NCBI GenBank assembly: GCA_017882855.1
Contig: JADGOR010000002.1
Span: 32,715-96,714 of the forward strand
Length of the DNA: 64,000 bases
Direction of reading: 5' to 3'
Source of the DNA: Cellulomonas sp.
GTDB lineage: Bacteria > Actinomycetota > Actinomycetes > Actinomycetales > Cellulomonadaceae
The position numbers were made by a program, and so were the translations under genes. Of the stretch, positions 34,751-44,376 are shown one piece after another. The notes beneath the pieces were generated by a model that was not told the DNA's origin, searched no databases, and saw only the letters and a program-made list of their open reading frames with translations. Each line of letters begins with the position of its first letter. Within the stretch, counting starts at the first letter, position 1.

Positions 34751-37099
34751 ATGAGCGAGCCAATCGCGTCGCCGGACACGCCCGTGGCCGCACCTGACGC
34801 CGGTGCGCCGCCGCCCGTGACTCCTGCTGACGTCGCGGTCTCGGGCAGCAGGGTCCGGTCCCGACTGGTGCGATTCGGCGGTCGACCCAGTACCGTCTCG
34901 CCCGCGGTGGAACCCCTCCTTGCCGCGGTGCGGAACAACCATCCCAAGGCGGACCTCAGCCTCATCTCCCGCGCGTACGCGGTGGCCGAAGAAGCTCATC
35001 GTGGTCAGTACCGCAAGAGCGGCGACGCGTACATCACGCACCCGGTGGCGGTCGCGACCATTCTCGGTGAGCTCGGCATGACGCCGGCGACCCTCGCGGC
35101 GGCGCTCCTGCACGACACGGTCGAGGACACCGACTACTCGCTCGAGACGCTGCGTGCGGAGTTCGGGCCCGAGGTCGCGATGCTCGTGGACGGCGTCACC
35201 AAGCTCGACCGGGTCTCCTACGGGGACGCGACCCAGGCCGAGACCGTCCGCAAGATGGTTGTGGCCATGGCTCGGGACATCCGGGTACTGGTGATCAAGC
35301 TGGCGGACCGGTTGCACAATGCCCGGACCTGGCGCTACGTCTCGGCCGCCACCGCCGAGCGGAAGGCCCGCGAGACCCTCGAGATCTACGCACCGCTCGC
35401 TCACCGCCTAGGCATGAACACGATCAAGTGGGAGCTCGAGGATCTCTCGTTCGCGCAGCTGTACCCCAAGGTGTACGAGGAGATCGTCCACCTGGTCGCG
35501 GAGCGCGCCCCGGCTCGGGAGGAGTACCTCGCGACGGTCCGGGAGGTGGTCAGCGCCGATCTCCGGGCCGCGAGGATCAAGGCCACGGTCAGCGGTCGGC
35601 CCAAGCACTACTACTCGATCTACCAGAAGATGATCGTGCGCGGGCATGACTTCGCCGACATCTACGACCTGGTCGGGGTCCGGGTCCTGGTCGACTCCGT
35701 TCGGGACTGCTATGCGGCTCTCGGCGCCTTGCACGCCCGGTGGAACCCGGTTCCGGGGCGGTTCAAGGACTACATCGCGATGCCCAAGTTCAATCTGTAC
35801 CAGTCCCTGCACACGACCGTGATCGGTCCCGGGGGCAAGCCGGTCGAGATCCAGATCCGGACGCACGACATGCACCGGCGCGCGGAGTACGGCGTCGCGG
35901 CCCACTGGAAGTACAAGGAGGGCGCCAAGGGCGACTCCTCGACGGACTCCTCGACGGACATGGCTTGGTTGCGCCAGCTCGTCGACTGGCAGCGCGAGAC
36001 CGCGGATCCGTCCGAGTTCCTCGAATCGCTCCGCTTCGAGATCAGCGAGGGCGAGATCTACGTCTTCACGCCCAAGGGTGACGTGCAGGCGCTGCCGGCC
36101 GGCGCGACGCCCGTCGACTTCGCCTACTCGGTCCACACCGAGGTCGGGCACCGAACCATGGGTGCCCGCGTCAACGGGCGACTGGTGCCGCTCGATTCGA
36201 CCCTCGCGACCGGGGACGTAGTCGAGGTCCTGACGTCGAAGTCGCTCGATGCGGCGCCGTCGCGCGACTGGCTCGGGTTCGTCAAGAGTCCGCGCGCGCG
36301 GAACAAGATCCGACAGTGGTTTTCGAAGGAACGCCGCGAAGAGGCGATCGAGCACGGCAAGGACGCGATCGCCAAGGCGATGCGCAAGCAGAACCTACCG
36401 ATCCAGCGCCTCCTCAGCCATGAGGCGCTGGCCGGGATCGCGAGCGACATGCGTCACGCCGACGTCTCCTCGCTGTACGCCGCGATCGGTGAGGGCCAGA
36501 TCTCGGCGGCGACCGTCGTGCAGCGGCTGGTCGTCTCGATGGGCGGCGAGCAGGGCGCCGAGGAGGACATCGCGGAGACGGCGCGGCCAGGGGTCGCGGC
36601 ACGCCAGATGCGCACCGGAGAGCCGGGGATCATCGTGCACGGGGTGTCCGACCTCTGGGTCAAGCTCGCCAAGTGCTGCACCCCTGTCCCCGGCGACGAG
36701 ATCGTGGGCTTCATCACCCGCGGGTCGGGGGTGAGTGTCCATCGAAAGGACTGCGGGAACGTCGAGGGCCTCCTGCAACAGCCCGAACGCATCGTCGAGG
36801 TCGCCTGGGCTCCGGGGGTGACCAGCGTCTTCCTGGTTCAGATCCAGGTCGAGGCACTCGATCGCAGCAGGCTGCTCTCCGACGTGACGCGGGTGCTCTC
36901 GGACAACCACGTGAACATCCTCTCGGCCAACGTCTCGACCTCGAGAGACCGGGTCGCGGTGTCACGATTCGTGTTCGAGATGGCGGATCCGGTCCACCTC
37001 GGCGCGGTTCTTGCTGCCGTCCGCAAGATCGACGGCGTCTTCGACGTCTATCGCATCACGGGGTCGCGAGGCGCGCGCATGGCCGGTGACCCGGCCTGA
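34751..37099 (+). CDS. relA: Bifunctional (p)ppGpp synthetase/hydrolase (Rel)
   Basis: 782 residues. HD hydrolase domain first ([31 protein letters not shown]), then the synthetase ([52 protein letters not shown]), TGS ([20 protein letters not shown]), a zinc-type region ([18 protein letters not shown]) and a C-terminal ACT domain. Both catalytic halves look intact, so it should both make and degrade the alarmone, as the single actinobacterial Rel does. The ATG at 34751 has GAGGGAGG about 8 bases upstream. The last 52 bases overlap the convergent AbiEi-like gene. Confidence 0.97.
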   Translation: MSEPIASPDTPVAAPDAGAPPPVTPADVAVSGSRVRSRLVRFGGRPSTVSPAVEPLLAAVRNNHPKADLSLISRAYAVAEEAHRGQYRKSGDAYITHPVAVATILGELGMTPATLAAALLHDTVEDTDYSLETLRAEFGPEVAMLVDGVTKLDRVSYGDATQAETVRKMVVAMARDIRVLVIKLADRLHNARTWRYVSAATAERKARETLEIYAPLAHRLGMNTIKWELEDLSFAQLYPKVYEEIVHLVAERAPAREEYLATVREVVSADLRAARIKATVSGRPKHYYSIYQKMIVRGHDFADIYDLVGVRVLVDSVRDCYAALGALHARWNPVPGRFKDYIAMPKFNLYQSLHTTVIGPGGKPVEIQIRTHDMHRRAEYGVAAHWKYKEGAKGDSSTDSSTDMAWLRQLVDWQRETADPSEFLESLRFEISEGEIYVFTPKGDVQALPAGATPVDFAYSVHTEVGHRTMGARVNGRLVPLDSTLATGDVVEVLTSKSLDAAPSRDWLGFVKSPRARNKIRQWFSKERREEAIEHGKDAIAKAMRKQNLPIQRLLSHEALAGIASDMRHADVSSLYAAIGEGQISAATVVQRLVVSMGGEQGAEEDIAETARPGVAARQMRTGEPGIIVHGVSDLWVKLAKCCTPVPGDEIVGFITRGSGVSVHRKDCGNVEGLLQQPERIVEVAWAPGVTSVFLVQIQVEALDRSRLLSDVTRVLSDNHVNILSANVSTSRDRVAVSRFVFEMADPVHLGAVLAAVRKIDGVFDVYRITGSRGARMAGDPA

Positions 37100-37671
37100 G
37101 CCGCGGTCGCACCCATGCTCTCCAGCACGGTCAGTGCATGACGCACTCCTCGATGCCCGTGCTCGCGGGCGAGAACGGCCGCCGCACCCGCACCGTCGAA
37201 GTGGGGATGGTCAGCGAGCGTGGCCAGCAGAGCTGCGGCCACGGAGAGCGGTAGCCATCGCGCGACATCGGCGGCGGTCCGGCAGATGCTGGTGACGCGC
37301 AGCGGACCGACGGTGACCCACTCGTCGGGATCGAGCCGGGTCTCATGGGCCAGCTGGCCGACCTCGGGGGCCGGGATCCGCACCCCGGCGGGGACGAGGA
37401 GATCCGCTCGTCTCGGACGGTGTGCGCCGGTGTGGATCCAGACGGCGCTGGCTCGCCCGATGACGCACCTGCGTGCCGCGGTCGAGAGCGATCCGAAGAG
37501 CGCATCAGCACGGATAGCGGGCGTGACTGGGACGTCGGAGGCAACGGCGCGGCCGTTCCAGATCTCGCGCAGGTAGCCCTGCGACACGAGGGCCGTGAAG
37601 GCTGCGGCGGCTCCGAGGTCGGCGGGGCCGACCACTCGCGGTGCCCCTGGCCACAGCTCCGTCATGGTCAT
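37048..37671 (-). CDS. AbiEi-antitoxin-like protein (type IV TA-type domain)
   Basis: About 207 residues from ATG at 37671. The pattern [17 protein letters not shown] (winged-helix with a basic wing), [57 protein letters not shown] resembles the large actinobacterial group annotated as AbiEi-type antitoxin/transcriptional regulator. No nucleotidyltransferase (AbiEii) toxin gene is next to it, so it is an orphan and may simply be a DNA-binding regulator. Its 3' end overlaps relA by 52 bases tail to tail. An upstream in-frame ATG at 37830 exists but would add unrelated sequence. Confidence 0.62.
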   Translation of the reverse strand: MTMTELWPGAPRVVGPADLGAAAAFTALVSQGYLREIWNGRAVASDVPVTPAIRADALFGSLSTAARRCVIGRASAVWIHTGAHRPRRADLLVPAGVRIPAPEVGQLAHETRLDPDEWVTVGPLRVTSICRTAADVARWLPLSVAAALLATLADHPHFDGAGAAAVLAREHGHRGVRHALTVLESMGATAAQAGSPAMRAPRDPVMR

Positions 37672-37839
37672 CGGGGCCTGACCCTCTCTGACGATGCGCG
37701 CCGACAGAAAGGGGGCGCGGTGTCGCGGATCGCTCAGCGACCACAGCGGAACCCTGGCACCTCGATCGGAGTCGACCGTCGCACGTGCCACGCGGTTGTG
37801 CACCATTCCGCGAACGGCGTGCCTGTGCACGACGAAGGG

Positions 37840-39528
37840 CTATTCGCCCTCGGCGGCCCGCTCGATCTGCTCGAACCACGCCCGTCGAGCGGCGAGCGCG
37901 GCTTCGGCCTGCTCGACGGCGCGCGCATCACCAGCACCCTTGGCCTTGTCCAGATCGGCTTCGAGCGACTCGATCGCTGACTGGAGCTGAGCGAGCGCGC
38001 TTTCCGCCCTGGCCTTCGTCTCGGGGTTCGAGCGCTGCCACGACACCTGTTCGGCGTCCCGAATTGCCTTCTCGACGTCGCGGAGCCGGCCCTCCACGCG
38101 CTGGACGTCGGCGCGCGGAACCTTCCCGGCCTGCTCCCACTTCTCTTGGACGTCTCGAAGAGTCGCCCGCGCGGCTGAGAGGTTCGTGACCGGGAGAAGC
38201 GCCTCGGCGCGTGCGAGCAGACCGAGCTTGACCTCGAGGTTGGCCTTGAATTCGTCGTCGGTCTGCTGGGATGCGGTGGTGCGCCGAGCAAAGAAGCCGT
38301 CCTGCGCGGCCCGGAACCTCGCCCAGAGCTCGTCGTCGTCCTTCCGGCTGGCGTGCCCGGCCGTCTTCCACTGCGTCATCAGGTCCCGGAAGGCGCGCGC
38401 GGTGTCGCCCCACTCGGTGCTTGTCGCAAGAGTCTCCGCCTCCCCGACCAGGCCTTCCTTGACGGTCTTGGCGTCGGTGTTGCGCTGTTCGAGGCTCGCG
38501 AAGTAGTGGCGTCGCTCGCGATCGAACGTGGTCCGGGCGTGACTGAACCGCTTCCAGAGGTCTTCCTCACCGGCGCGGTCCACTCTCGGTCCCGTGCGCT
38601 GGAGCTCCTTCCACTGATCGAGGAGCACGCGGAGTCGCTCCCCGGTCGGGCGCCACTGCATCTTCTCCGGGCTGATGCCGGCGATCTTCTCGGCTTCCTC
38701 GACGATCACGGTGCGGGCCGCGAGCGCGGCTTCCCTGGCTGCGAGCCGAGCCGCGTCGGCCTGAGCGCGGCGCTCTTGCGCCACCAGATCAAGGGCGGCC
38801 ACGTGGGCGCGTAGGCCGTCCAGATCACCGACGGCAGCCGGCTCGGCGACTTCCTCGTGCAGCTTGGCCAGTGTCGCGTCGATCTCCTTGACCGGAAGGT
38901 CCGTCGCGCTGAGACGGGCTTCGAAGAGCGCAACCCGGGCCTGGAGGTCGAGGAAGCGGAGAACGTAGAGCTCCACGGCCTGATCTGCCTCAGCGTCCGC
39001 GTACTGGCCGACGACGCGTTCCCCCGCGGCCTCTCGGACCCAGACGGTCCCGTCGTCGTCGATTCGGCCCCAGGCGCGAGCGCTGGCTGCGGCGGCCGGG
39101 TCGACCGGCGCCTTCACCTTGTGGCTCGGGCTCGTCTTCCCGGCGCCGACTCCCGGTGTCGCGCGGGGCCGGGGAGTCGGGCGCGGCCCGATCAGCGAAG
39201 GCGTGGGGTGCGGCGGTCCAGCGTCGGGCAGGTCTGCCGCGGGCTCGGACCCGGTAAGCGCGGGCTCGAGCTCGCTCGTCTCGGACTCAGGCTCGCTCGT
39301 CTCAGGCTCAGGCTCCGCGACTGCGGGCTCGGGCTCGGGTTCGGGCGCGCTCGTCTCGGACTCAGGCTCCGCGACTGCGGGCTCGGCCATCTCGGGCTCG
39401 CCGCCTGCCTCGTCCGTATCGACGACAGTGTCGTCCGTCTCGACGGCGGTTTCGGGTGTTTCGGTCGCCGCGGGCTCCACGATGGCGTCCTCGGTGACGG
39501 GAAGGTCCGTCTCGGGTGTCTCCGTCAC
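37840..39528 (-). CDS. DUF349 domain protein
   Basis: 562 residues. The N-terminal ~150 residues are disordered and rich in Glu, Pro, Thr and Ala (repeated PEPE/SETSE blocks). The remainder is helical, with repeated DUF349 units recognisable as WKELQRTGPRVDRAGEEDLW and WKTAGHASRKDDDELWARFR. The function of DUF349 is not settled; the coiled, charged structure suggests a scaffold or nucleic-acid-associated protein. The GTG start overlaps the stop of the upstream cyclophilin gene by 4 bases (GTGA). DUF349 and a peptidyl-prolyl isomerase after relA is a recurrent actinobacterial arrangement. Confidence 0.85.
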   Translation of the reverse strand: MTETPETDLPVTEDAIVEPAATETPETAVETDDTVVDTDEAGGEPEMAEPAVAEPESETSAPEPEPEPAVAEPEPETSEPESETSELEPALTGSEPAADLPDAGPPHPTPSLIGPRPTPRPRATPGVGAGKTSPSHKVKAPVDPAAAASARAWGRIDDDGTVWVREAAGERVVGQYADAEADQAVELYVLRFLDLQARVALFEARLSATDLPVKEIDATLAKLHEEVAEPAAVGDLDGLRAHVAALDLVAQERRAQADAARLAAREAALAARTVIVEEAEKIAGISPEKMQWRPTGERLRVLLDQWKELQRTGPRVDRAGEEDLWKRFSHARTTFDRERRHYFASLEQRNTDAKTVKEGLVGEAETLATSTEWGDTARAFRDLMTQWKTAGHASRKDDDELWARFRAAQDGFFARRTTASQQTDDEFKANLEVKLGLLARAEALLPVTNLSAARATLRDVQEKWEQAGKVPRADVQRVEGRLRDVEKAIRDAEQVSWQRSNPETKARAESALAQLQSAIESLEADLDKAKGAGDARAVEQAEAALAARRAWFEQIERAAEGE

Positions 39529-40313
39529 TTGACTGCCACTCCCTGGATCGTCACCGGTATGGACGGGGGACCGTCGGTCTTGCCGCCGGACACGCCGGAT
39601 GCCGCCACTGTGGTGACGACGTCGAGGCCCGTCGTGACGTGACCGAAGACGGTGTATCCGCCGGCAGTGTCCGCCGGGATCGTCGAGTCCTTGTAGACGA
39701 TGAAGAACTGGCTGCCCTGCGAGTTCGCGTCGGTGCCAACCCTGGCCATCGCGACCGTGCCGGCGGGGTAGACGTTGTCCGCCGGAGCGTTCTCGATCGG
39801 TCCGAAGCGGTAGCTGGGCCCGCCCGAACCGGATCCGGTCGGGTCGCCGCACTGGAGCACAAAGATGCCCGTCACAGTGAGCCGGTGGCAGCTGGTGTTG
39901 TCGAAGTAGCCGAGCTTGGCGAGGTAGACGAACGAAGCCACCGCCTGGGGAGCGAGCGCTCCGTCCAGCGTGATGCCGAGGTTGCCCGCGCTCGTGGTCA
40001 GATCCGCGGTCCAGGCCCGCGCCTCGGCGAGGGTGGGGCTGGGCGGAGTGGCCGCGGTACTCGGTGAGGTGGAGGTCGGAGTGGCCGATGCCGCCGCGCT
40101 CGGCGTCGTCGGGCTAGAACTGCTCGATACCGCGGCGCTCTTGTTGGCCGTCTGGGACACCAAGGCGATCACGCCCACGATGCCGAGCACACCGACCGCG
40201 GCGATCGCGGCGATGCGCTTCCGTCGGCGGCGCATCTTCGCGGTCCGCTGCCGTTCCATCCACTGCTCGTGGCGACGTCGCGCGTATTCGCGCTCGCGCT
40301 TGTTCGGGGACAC
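39525..40313 (-). CDS. Membrane-anchored cyclophilin-type peptidyl-prolyl isomerase
   Basis: 262 residues. A basic cytoplasmic N-terminus (KREREYARRRHEQWMERQR) and one helix (IAAIAAVGVLGIVGVIALVS) are followed by a Ser/Thr/Pro-rich linker. The cyclophilin domain follows: VASFVYLAKLGYFDNTSCHR, VLQCGDPTGSGSGGPSYRFG, VAMARVGTDANSQGSQFFIV, YTVFGHVTTGLDVV. It probably helps fold exported proteins outside the membrane. This is the ppiB position downstream of relA in mycobacteria. The GTG start has GGGAGG about 5 bases upstream. Confidence 0.93.
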   Translation of the reverse strand: MSPNKREREYARRRHEQWMERQRTAKMRRRRKRIAAIAAVGVLGIVGVIALVSQTANKSAAVSSSSSPTTPSAAASATPTSTSPSTAATPPSPTLAEARAWTADLTTSAGNLGITLDGALAPQAVASFVYLAKLGYFDNTSCHRLTVTGIFVLQCGDPTGSGSGGPSYRFGPIENAPADNVYPAGTVAMARVGTDANSQGSQFFIVYKDSTIPADTAGGYTVFGHVTTGLDVVTTVAASGVSGGKTDGPPSIPVTIQGVAVK

Positions 40314-40374
40314 CAGACCTCCCGCTCCGCTGCGCCGGCCTTATCCCGCCGCAGTCCTCCGTCAAACCGTGGAC

Positions 40375-40380
40375 AGTCTA
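40375..40380 (-). promoter_or_regulatory. Possible -10 box of the cyclophilin-DUF349 operon
   Basis: TAGACT on the minus strand lies 61 bases before the GTG at 40313. No -35 was identified, so this is a weak call resting on the shared TAGACT hexamer also seen before yajC. Confidence 0.3.
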
Positions 40381-40494
40381 GGCGGGTCCCCGCCACGCGC
40401 GTCTTCACCTCGGTCACGGTCCCGTTGCGAAATCGAACCTGAGGTGGGATTCGGCGGGTGGCGCCGAGCGCAGATCTGGGGGGGAGCGGTCAAC

Positions 40495-40500
40495 TACGCT
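40495..40500 (+). promoter_or_regulatory. -10 box placing a leaderless start on the MBL-fold gene
   Basis: TACGCT is followed by 6 bases and then the GTG at 40507, the leaderless layout. The region to the divergent cyclophilin gene is 193 bases. Confidence 0.5.
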
Positions 40501-40506
40501 GGTGGG

Positions 40507-41250
40507 GTGCTCGTCCTGACCGTGGTTGCGCCCGTGTTCGGGACCAACTGCACCATCGTGGCGGCTGGACCAGGTGGACCGTGCGTCGTCGTCGACGCGG
40601 GTGCGGGCGTGAGCGAGCAGGTGCGCGCGCTGATCGACCTGCACGGCCTGCAACCGCGCGCCGTCGTGGCGACCCACGGCCACGTGGACCACATCTGGGA
40701 TGCGGGCGGCCTGTGCGCGGCCTACCACGTGCCCTTCTTGGTGCACCGCGCGGATGCGTACCGCGTCGCTGAGCCGCTCAGCAGTCTCGGGAGCGTGGCC
40801 GGAACGTTGCGCGGAGCCCTCACCTCGCTCGGCTTCGCTCCGGAGGCGTACCAACCGCCGGCATGGCTCGAGACGTTCGATCCGGGTCCGGACGGCGGGC
40901 GTCTGCCGGTGGAGGGCGTGGAGATCCACCTGCTGCACGCGCCGGGGCACACCGAGGGGTCCACGATCCTCCTTCTCGACGGTGCGCCCGACGACGCGAG
41001 CGCGTTCCCGCCGCTGGTGCCCGGGGCGGGCGCCGCCACGCCATCGGGCCTGGCACTGATGGGCGACGTGGTGTTCGCGGACGGCATCGGTCGGGTCGAC
41101 CTGGCGGGCGGCGACGAGTCGGAGATGATCGTGACGCTCAGCACCCGGCTGGGGCGGATCGCGGACGACACCCTGATCATCCCGGGACACGGGCCGGCGA
41201 GCACGATGGGCCGTGAACGCGCGCGCAACCCGTACCTGGCAGAGTTCTGA
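40507..41250 (+). CDS. MBL-fold metallo-hydrolase (glyoxalase II-like)
   Basis: 247 residues. Zinc ligands: ATHGHVDHIWDAGG (HxHxDH), HAPGHTEGSTILLL, LMGDVVFADGIGRVDLAGGD and IIPGHGPAST. This set fits the glyoxalase II/YcbL branch that hydrolyses thioesters. The homologous gene lies beside hisS in mycobacteria too. The GTG start at 40507 begins exactly at the first strand (VLVLTVVAPVFGTNC) and the -10-like hexamer just upstream supports it. Confidence 0.9.
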   Translation: MLVLTVVAPVFGTNCTIVAAGPGGPCVVVDAGAGVSEQVRALIDLHGLQPRAVVATHGHVDHIWDAGGLCAAYHVPFLVHRADAYRVAEPLSSLGSVAGTLRGALTSLGFAPEAYQPPAWLETFDPGPDGGRLPVEGVEIHLLHAPGHTEGSTILLLDGAPDDASAFPPLVPGAGAATPSGLALMGDVVFADGIGRVDLAGGDESEMIVTLSTRLGRIADDTLIIPGHGPASTMGRERARNPYLAEF

Positions 41251-41295
41251 CCGAGGTCCCAGCGGCCTTCACGTTCGCAGACGAAGAGAGCAGTC

Positions 41296-42699
41296 ATGGC
41301 CCGCCCCACCCCGTTGTCCGGGTTCCCCGAGTGGCTTCCGGCCGGTCGGATCGTCGAGCAGCACGTGCTGGACACGCTGCGCCGCACCTTCGAGCTGAAC
41401 GGGTTCGCCGGGATCGAGACGCGCGCGGTCGAGCCGCTGAGTGAGCTCTTGCGCAAGGGGGAGACATCGAAGGAGGTCTATGTCCTGCGGCGTTTGCAGG
41501 CCGAGGCAGACGAGGCAGCAGCCGTCGATGACAGCTCGCTCGGACTGCACTTCGATCTGACGGTGCCGTTCGCGCGCTACGTCCTGGAGAACGCCGGCCA
41601 GCTGTCCTTCCCGTTCCGTCGCTACCAGATCCAGAAGGTGTGGCGAGGCGAGCGACCCCAGGAGGGTCGGTTCCGCGAGTTCTACCAGGCCGACATCGAC
41701 GTCGTCGGGGCCGGTGAGCTGCCGTTCCACGTCGAGGTCGAGCTTCCGCTGGTGATGGCGGAGGCGCTGGCCGCGCTGCCGATCCCGCCGGTGCGGATCC
41801 TGGTGAACAACCGGAAGGTCGCCGAGGGGTTCTACCGCGGCATCGGGCTGGAGGACGTCGACGCCGTACTGCGCTCGATCGACAAGCTCGACAAGGTCGG
41901 GCCTGGGGTGGCGGCGGACTTCCTCCAGCAAGAGGCGGGGGCGAGTGCTGAGCAGGCCCGAGCCTGCCTCGCGCTGGCTGGTATCTCGGGCAGCGACGCG
42001 CGGATCGCCGAGGCGGTGACCCGACTGGCCCGAGAGTTCGGGGCGACGTCGGAGCTGCTCGAGACGGGGCTGGCGGAGCTGGTCGCCCTGGTCGAGGCGG
42101 CCGCGGCGGTGACCCCCGGGGTGCTGGTGGCCGACCTCCGGATCGCGCGTGGGCTCGACTACTACACCGGTTCCGTCTACGAGACGGTGCTCGTGGGGCA
42201 TGAGTCGCTCGGGTCCATCTGCTCGGGCGGTCGCTACGACGAGCTGGCCACCGACGGCGCGAACACGTACCCGGGGGTTGGGCTCTCGATCGGTGTCTCA
42301 CGTCTGGTCTCGCGCCTGCTGTCGGTTGGCCTGGTGCGGGCCACTCGGTCGGTGCCGAGCGCTGTCGTCGTTGCTGTGACGTCGGAGGAGAGCCGGACCG
42401 ACAGCGAACGGGTGGCCGCCGCGCTGCGTGGCCGTGGAGTCCCGGTCGAGGTGGCACCGTCGGCGGCCAAGTTCGGCAGACAGATCCGTTTCGCCGACCG
42501 CCGCGGCGTGCCGTTCGTCTGGTTCCCGGCGACCGCCGAACGGACCCAGCCGGACGGGACTGTTGTGGCGGCGACCGGCCACGAGGTCAAGGACATCCGG
42601 ACCGGTGAGCAGGTGGCCGCGGAACTCGCCACCTGGGTGCCCCCGGCGTCGGATCTGTGGCCCCGCGTCGTGTCGAGCGGCGCCGACTCCGTCGAGTGA
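41296..42699 (+). CDS. hisS: Histidyl-tRNA synthetase
   Basis: 467 residues, class II. Motif 1 region RIVEQHVLDTLRRTFELNGF, motif 2 RYQIQKVWRGERPQEGRFRE, histidine-specific LRIARGLDYYTGSVYETVL, and motif 3 GLSIGVSRLVSRLLS. The C-terminal anticodon-binding domain is AVVVAVTSEESRTDS. GAAGAGAG lies about 6 bases before the ATG. It is the last gene of the conserved run before the accessory cluster. Confidence 0.97.
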   Translation: MARPTPLSGFPEWLPAGRIVEQHVLDTLRRTFELNGFAGIETRAVEPLSELLRKGETSKEVYVLRRLQAEADEAAAVDDSSLGLHFDLTVPFARYVLENAGQLSFPFRRYQIQKVWRGERPQEGRFREFYQADIDVVGAGELPFHVEVELPLVMAEALAALPIPPVRILVNNRKVAEGFYRGIGLEDVDAVLRSIDKLDKVGPGVAADFLQQEAGASAEQARACLALAGISGSDARIAEAVTRLAREFGATSELLETGLAELVALVEAAAAVTPGVLVADLRIARGLDYYTGSVYETVLVGHESLGSICSGGRYDELATDGANTYPGVGLSIGVSRLVSRLLSVGLVRATRSVPSAVVVAVTSEESRTDSERVAAALRGRGVPVEVAPSAAKFGRQIRFADRRGVPFVWFPATAERTQPDGTVVAATGHEVKDIRTGEQVAAELATWVPPASDLWPRVVSSGADSVE

Positions 42700-42863
42700 C
42701 TCGGACTTCTGCGTGGGCGCTCTCGGTCGTCTTCGGGTCCGCGGAGAGCCAAGTGGAGCTCGCCCATCGGACCGAATTGCTCGATTACGTCCCGGTCTGC
42801 GCAATGATGGCCCCGTAGTCGACCCGACCTGGTCCCCGGCACTGGAGGCGCAGAAGCAGATCC

Positions 42864-43583
42864 ATGAAAGCCAGTGAGAGCACTCCAGTTGGTGACCACG
42901 CCCAGGACCGGCGCCGGGCAAGGGAACAGCGAGGTCTCGTCTCGGCCAGCCGCGCAGTGAAGGGCGAGCACCTACCGCCTGCACCCCGAGAACGGCGTCC
43001 CCTGCTCGCCGCCCTTGCCGTCCTGCTCATCGCCGGGGGAGCGGCCGGCGCCGGGCTGCTCGCGCTGCGGGCCGACGAGCGGGTGCCCGTCCTGGTAGCG
43101 GCTCGGGACATCGCAGCAGGCGAGGCGATCGCCGAGGATGCGCTCACGACGACCTCGGTTGCGTCCGAAGGCACCAGGCTCATCCCGGCGTCCCAGACGA
43201 ACATCGTGAGCGGCAAGTACGCGCGGGTGTCGATCACCAAGGGACAACTCCTCGACACGGCGATGCTCACCCCGACGGCCCTTCTGCAGCCCGGCTCGGT
43301 CGCGGTGGGTGCCTCGCTGGCTTCCGGCCGGATGCCGGCCAGCGGCCTGCTCCCCGGGGACGTCGTGCAGCTCGTGCGGGTGGCCGACGGTACCGGGAAG
43401 GTGCTGGTCGAGCAGGCCCGGGTCAGCTCGTACCACGCTGCCGATCGCGCGACCACGGGTTCCGGTGTTGCGGCAGCGACATTCATCGTCCCGAGCCAGG
43501 ACGGCGCACAGATCGCCGCAGTCGCGGCCGCTGGGGACCTCGCGGTGGTGCTCGTGGAGCGCGGTACCGGCGGGGGAGGCTGA
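42864..43583 (+). CDS. SAF-domain, CpaB/RcpC-like pilus assembly protein
   Basis: 239 residues. One N-terminal membrane helix (LLAALAVLLIAGGAAGAGLL, about residues 47-66) is followed by a SAF domain (VPVLVAARDIAAGEAIAEDA) and the rest of a CpaB-like region (LLPGDVVQLVRVADGTGKVL). CpaB/RcpC proteins form part of the envelope-spanning Tad/Flp pilus apparatus. It leads a tightly packed Tad locus. The 164 bases between hisS and this gene presumably hold the promoter; no clean hexamer pair is visible. Confidence 0.83.
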   Translation: MKASESTPVGDHAQDRRRAREQRGLVSASRAVKGEHLPPAPRERRPLLAALAVLLIAGGAAGAGLLALRADERVPVLVAARDIAAGEAIAEDALTTTSVASEGTRLIPASQTNIVSGKYARVSITKGQLLDTAMLTPTALLQPGSVAVGASLASGRMPASGLLPGDVVQLVRVADGTGKVLVEQARVSSYHAADRATTGSGVAAATFIVPSQDGAQIAAVAAAGDLAVVLVERGTGGGG

Positions 43584-43584
43584 G

Positions 43585-44364
43585 GTGCTGATCGCGGTCG
43601 CTGCAGCGAAGGGTTCGCCGGGGGTGACCACGACGGCTCGTGTGCTGGCGTCGGTCTGGCCCCAGGACGTGGTGCTCGCGGACTGCGATCCGGCGGGCGG
43701 TGACGTCGCTCTCCTCGGCAGAGGACCTGGTGGCGCCGTCCTTGACCCGGACCGGGGCCTCCTCTCTCTTGCCGCCGACGCACGTCGCGGGCTCGCGGCA
43801 GACGCGCTGTCCGGTCACCTCCAGTACCTCGACGGTGGCCTTCCTGTGCTGGTCGGGGTCTCCAACCCTGACCAGGTGACCGGGATCGGGCCGGCGTGGC
43901 CGGCCCTCGCTGCCGCCTTCTCGGGCCTGCCTGGGACCGACGTCGTCGTTGACTGCGGCCGGGTGACACCGGGAACCCCGGTGCTTCCCGTGCTGGGCGC
44001 GGCGGATGTCCTGCTCCTGGTCGTACGGGCCCGCCTGGAGTCCTACGCGCACCTGCGGGAGCGGCTGCGGTGGCTGGCCACCGTCCATACCGGTGCCGGC
44101 ACCGGACCGGCCGTCGGCGTCGTCGTGGTGACCGAAGCACGCGACACGAACGCCGTCCGTGCGCTCAGCCAGCTCCTCGCCCACGAAGGGCTGGGGACGC
44201 CCGTGCTCGGTCGGATCGCGGAGGACAGGCGTGCCGCGGACGCCCTGGCCGGTCGCGCCGACCATGGCATCGGCAGGTCCCTGCTCGCTCGCTCCGCTCG
44301 GCTGCTCGTCTCGCCTATCCGCGAGCTTGCGGCGAGCCATGACTTCGCGCACCTGCGCAGCTGA
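43585..44364 (+). CDS. CpaE/TadZ-like ParA-family ATPase
   Basis: 259 residues. It begins VLIAVAAAKGSPGVTTTARV, with a deviant Walker A (KGSPGVTTT) as in MinD/ParA proteins, then DVVLADCDPAGGDVALLG and VVVDCGRVTPG. There is no N-terminal receiver-like domain, unlike many CpaE proteins. In Tad systems this protein places the assembly machine at the pole or septum. GTG start 2 bases after the SAF gene, GGGGGAGG just upstream. Confidence 0.82.
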   Translation: MLIAVAAAKGSPGVTTTARVLASVWPQDVVLADCDPAGGDVALLGRGPGGAVLDPDRGLLSLAADARRGLAADALSGHLQYLDGGLPVLVGVSNPDQVTGIGPAWPALAAAFSGLPGTDVVVDCGRVTPGTPVLPVLGAADVLLLVVRARLESYAHLRERLRWLATVHTGAGTGPAVGVVVVTEARDTNAVRALSQLLAHEGLGTPVLGRIAEDRRAADALAGRADHGIGRSLLARSARLLVSPIRELAASHDFAHLRS

Positions 44365-44376
44365 TCGAGGGGGACC

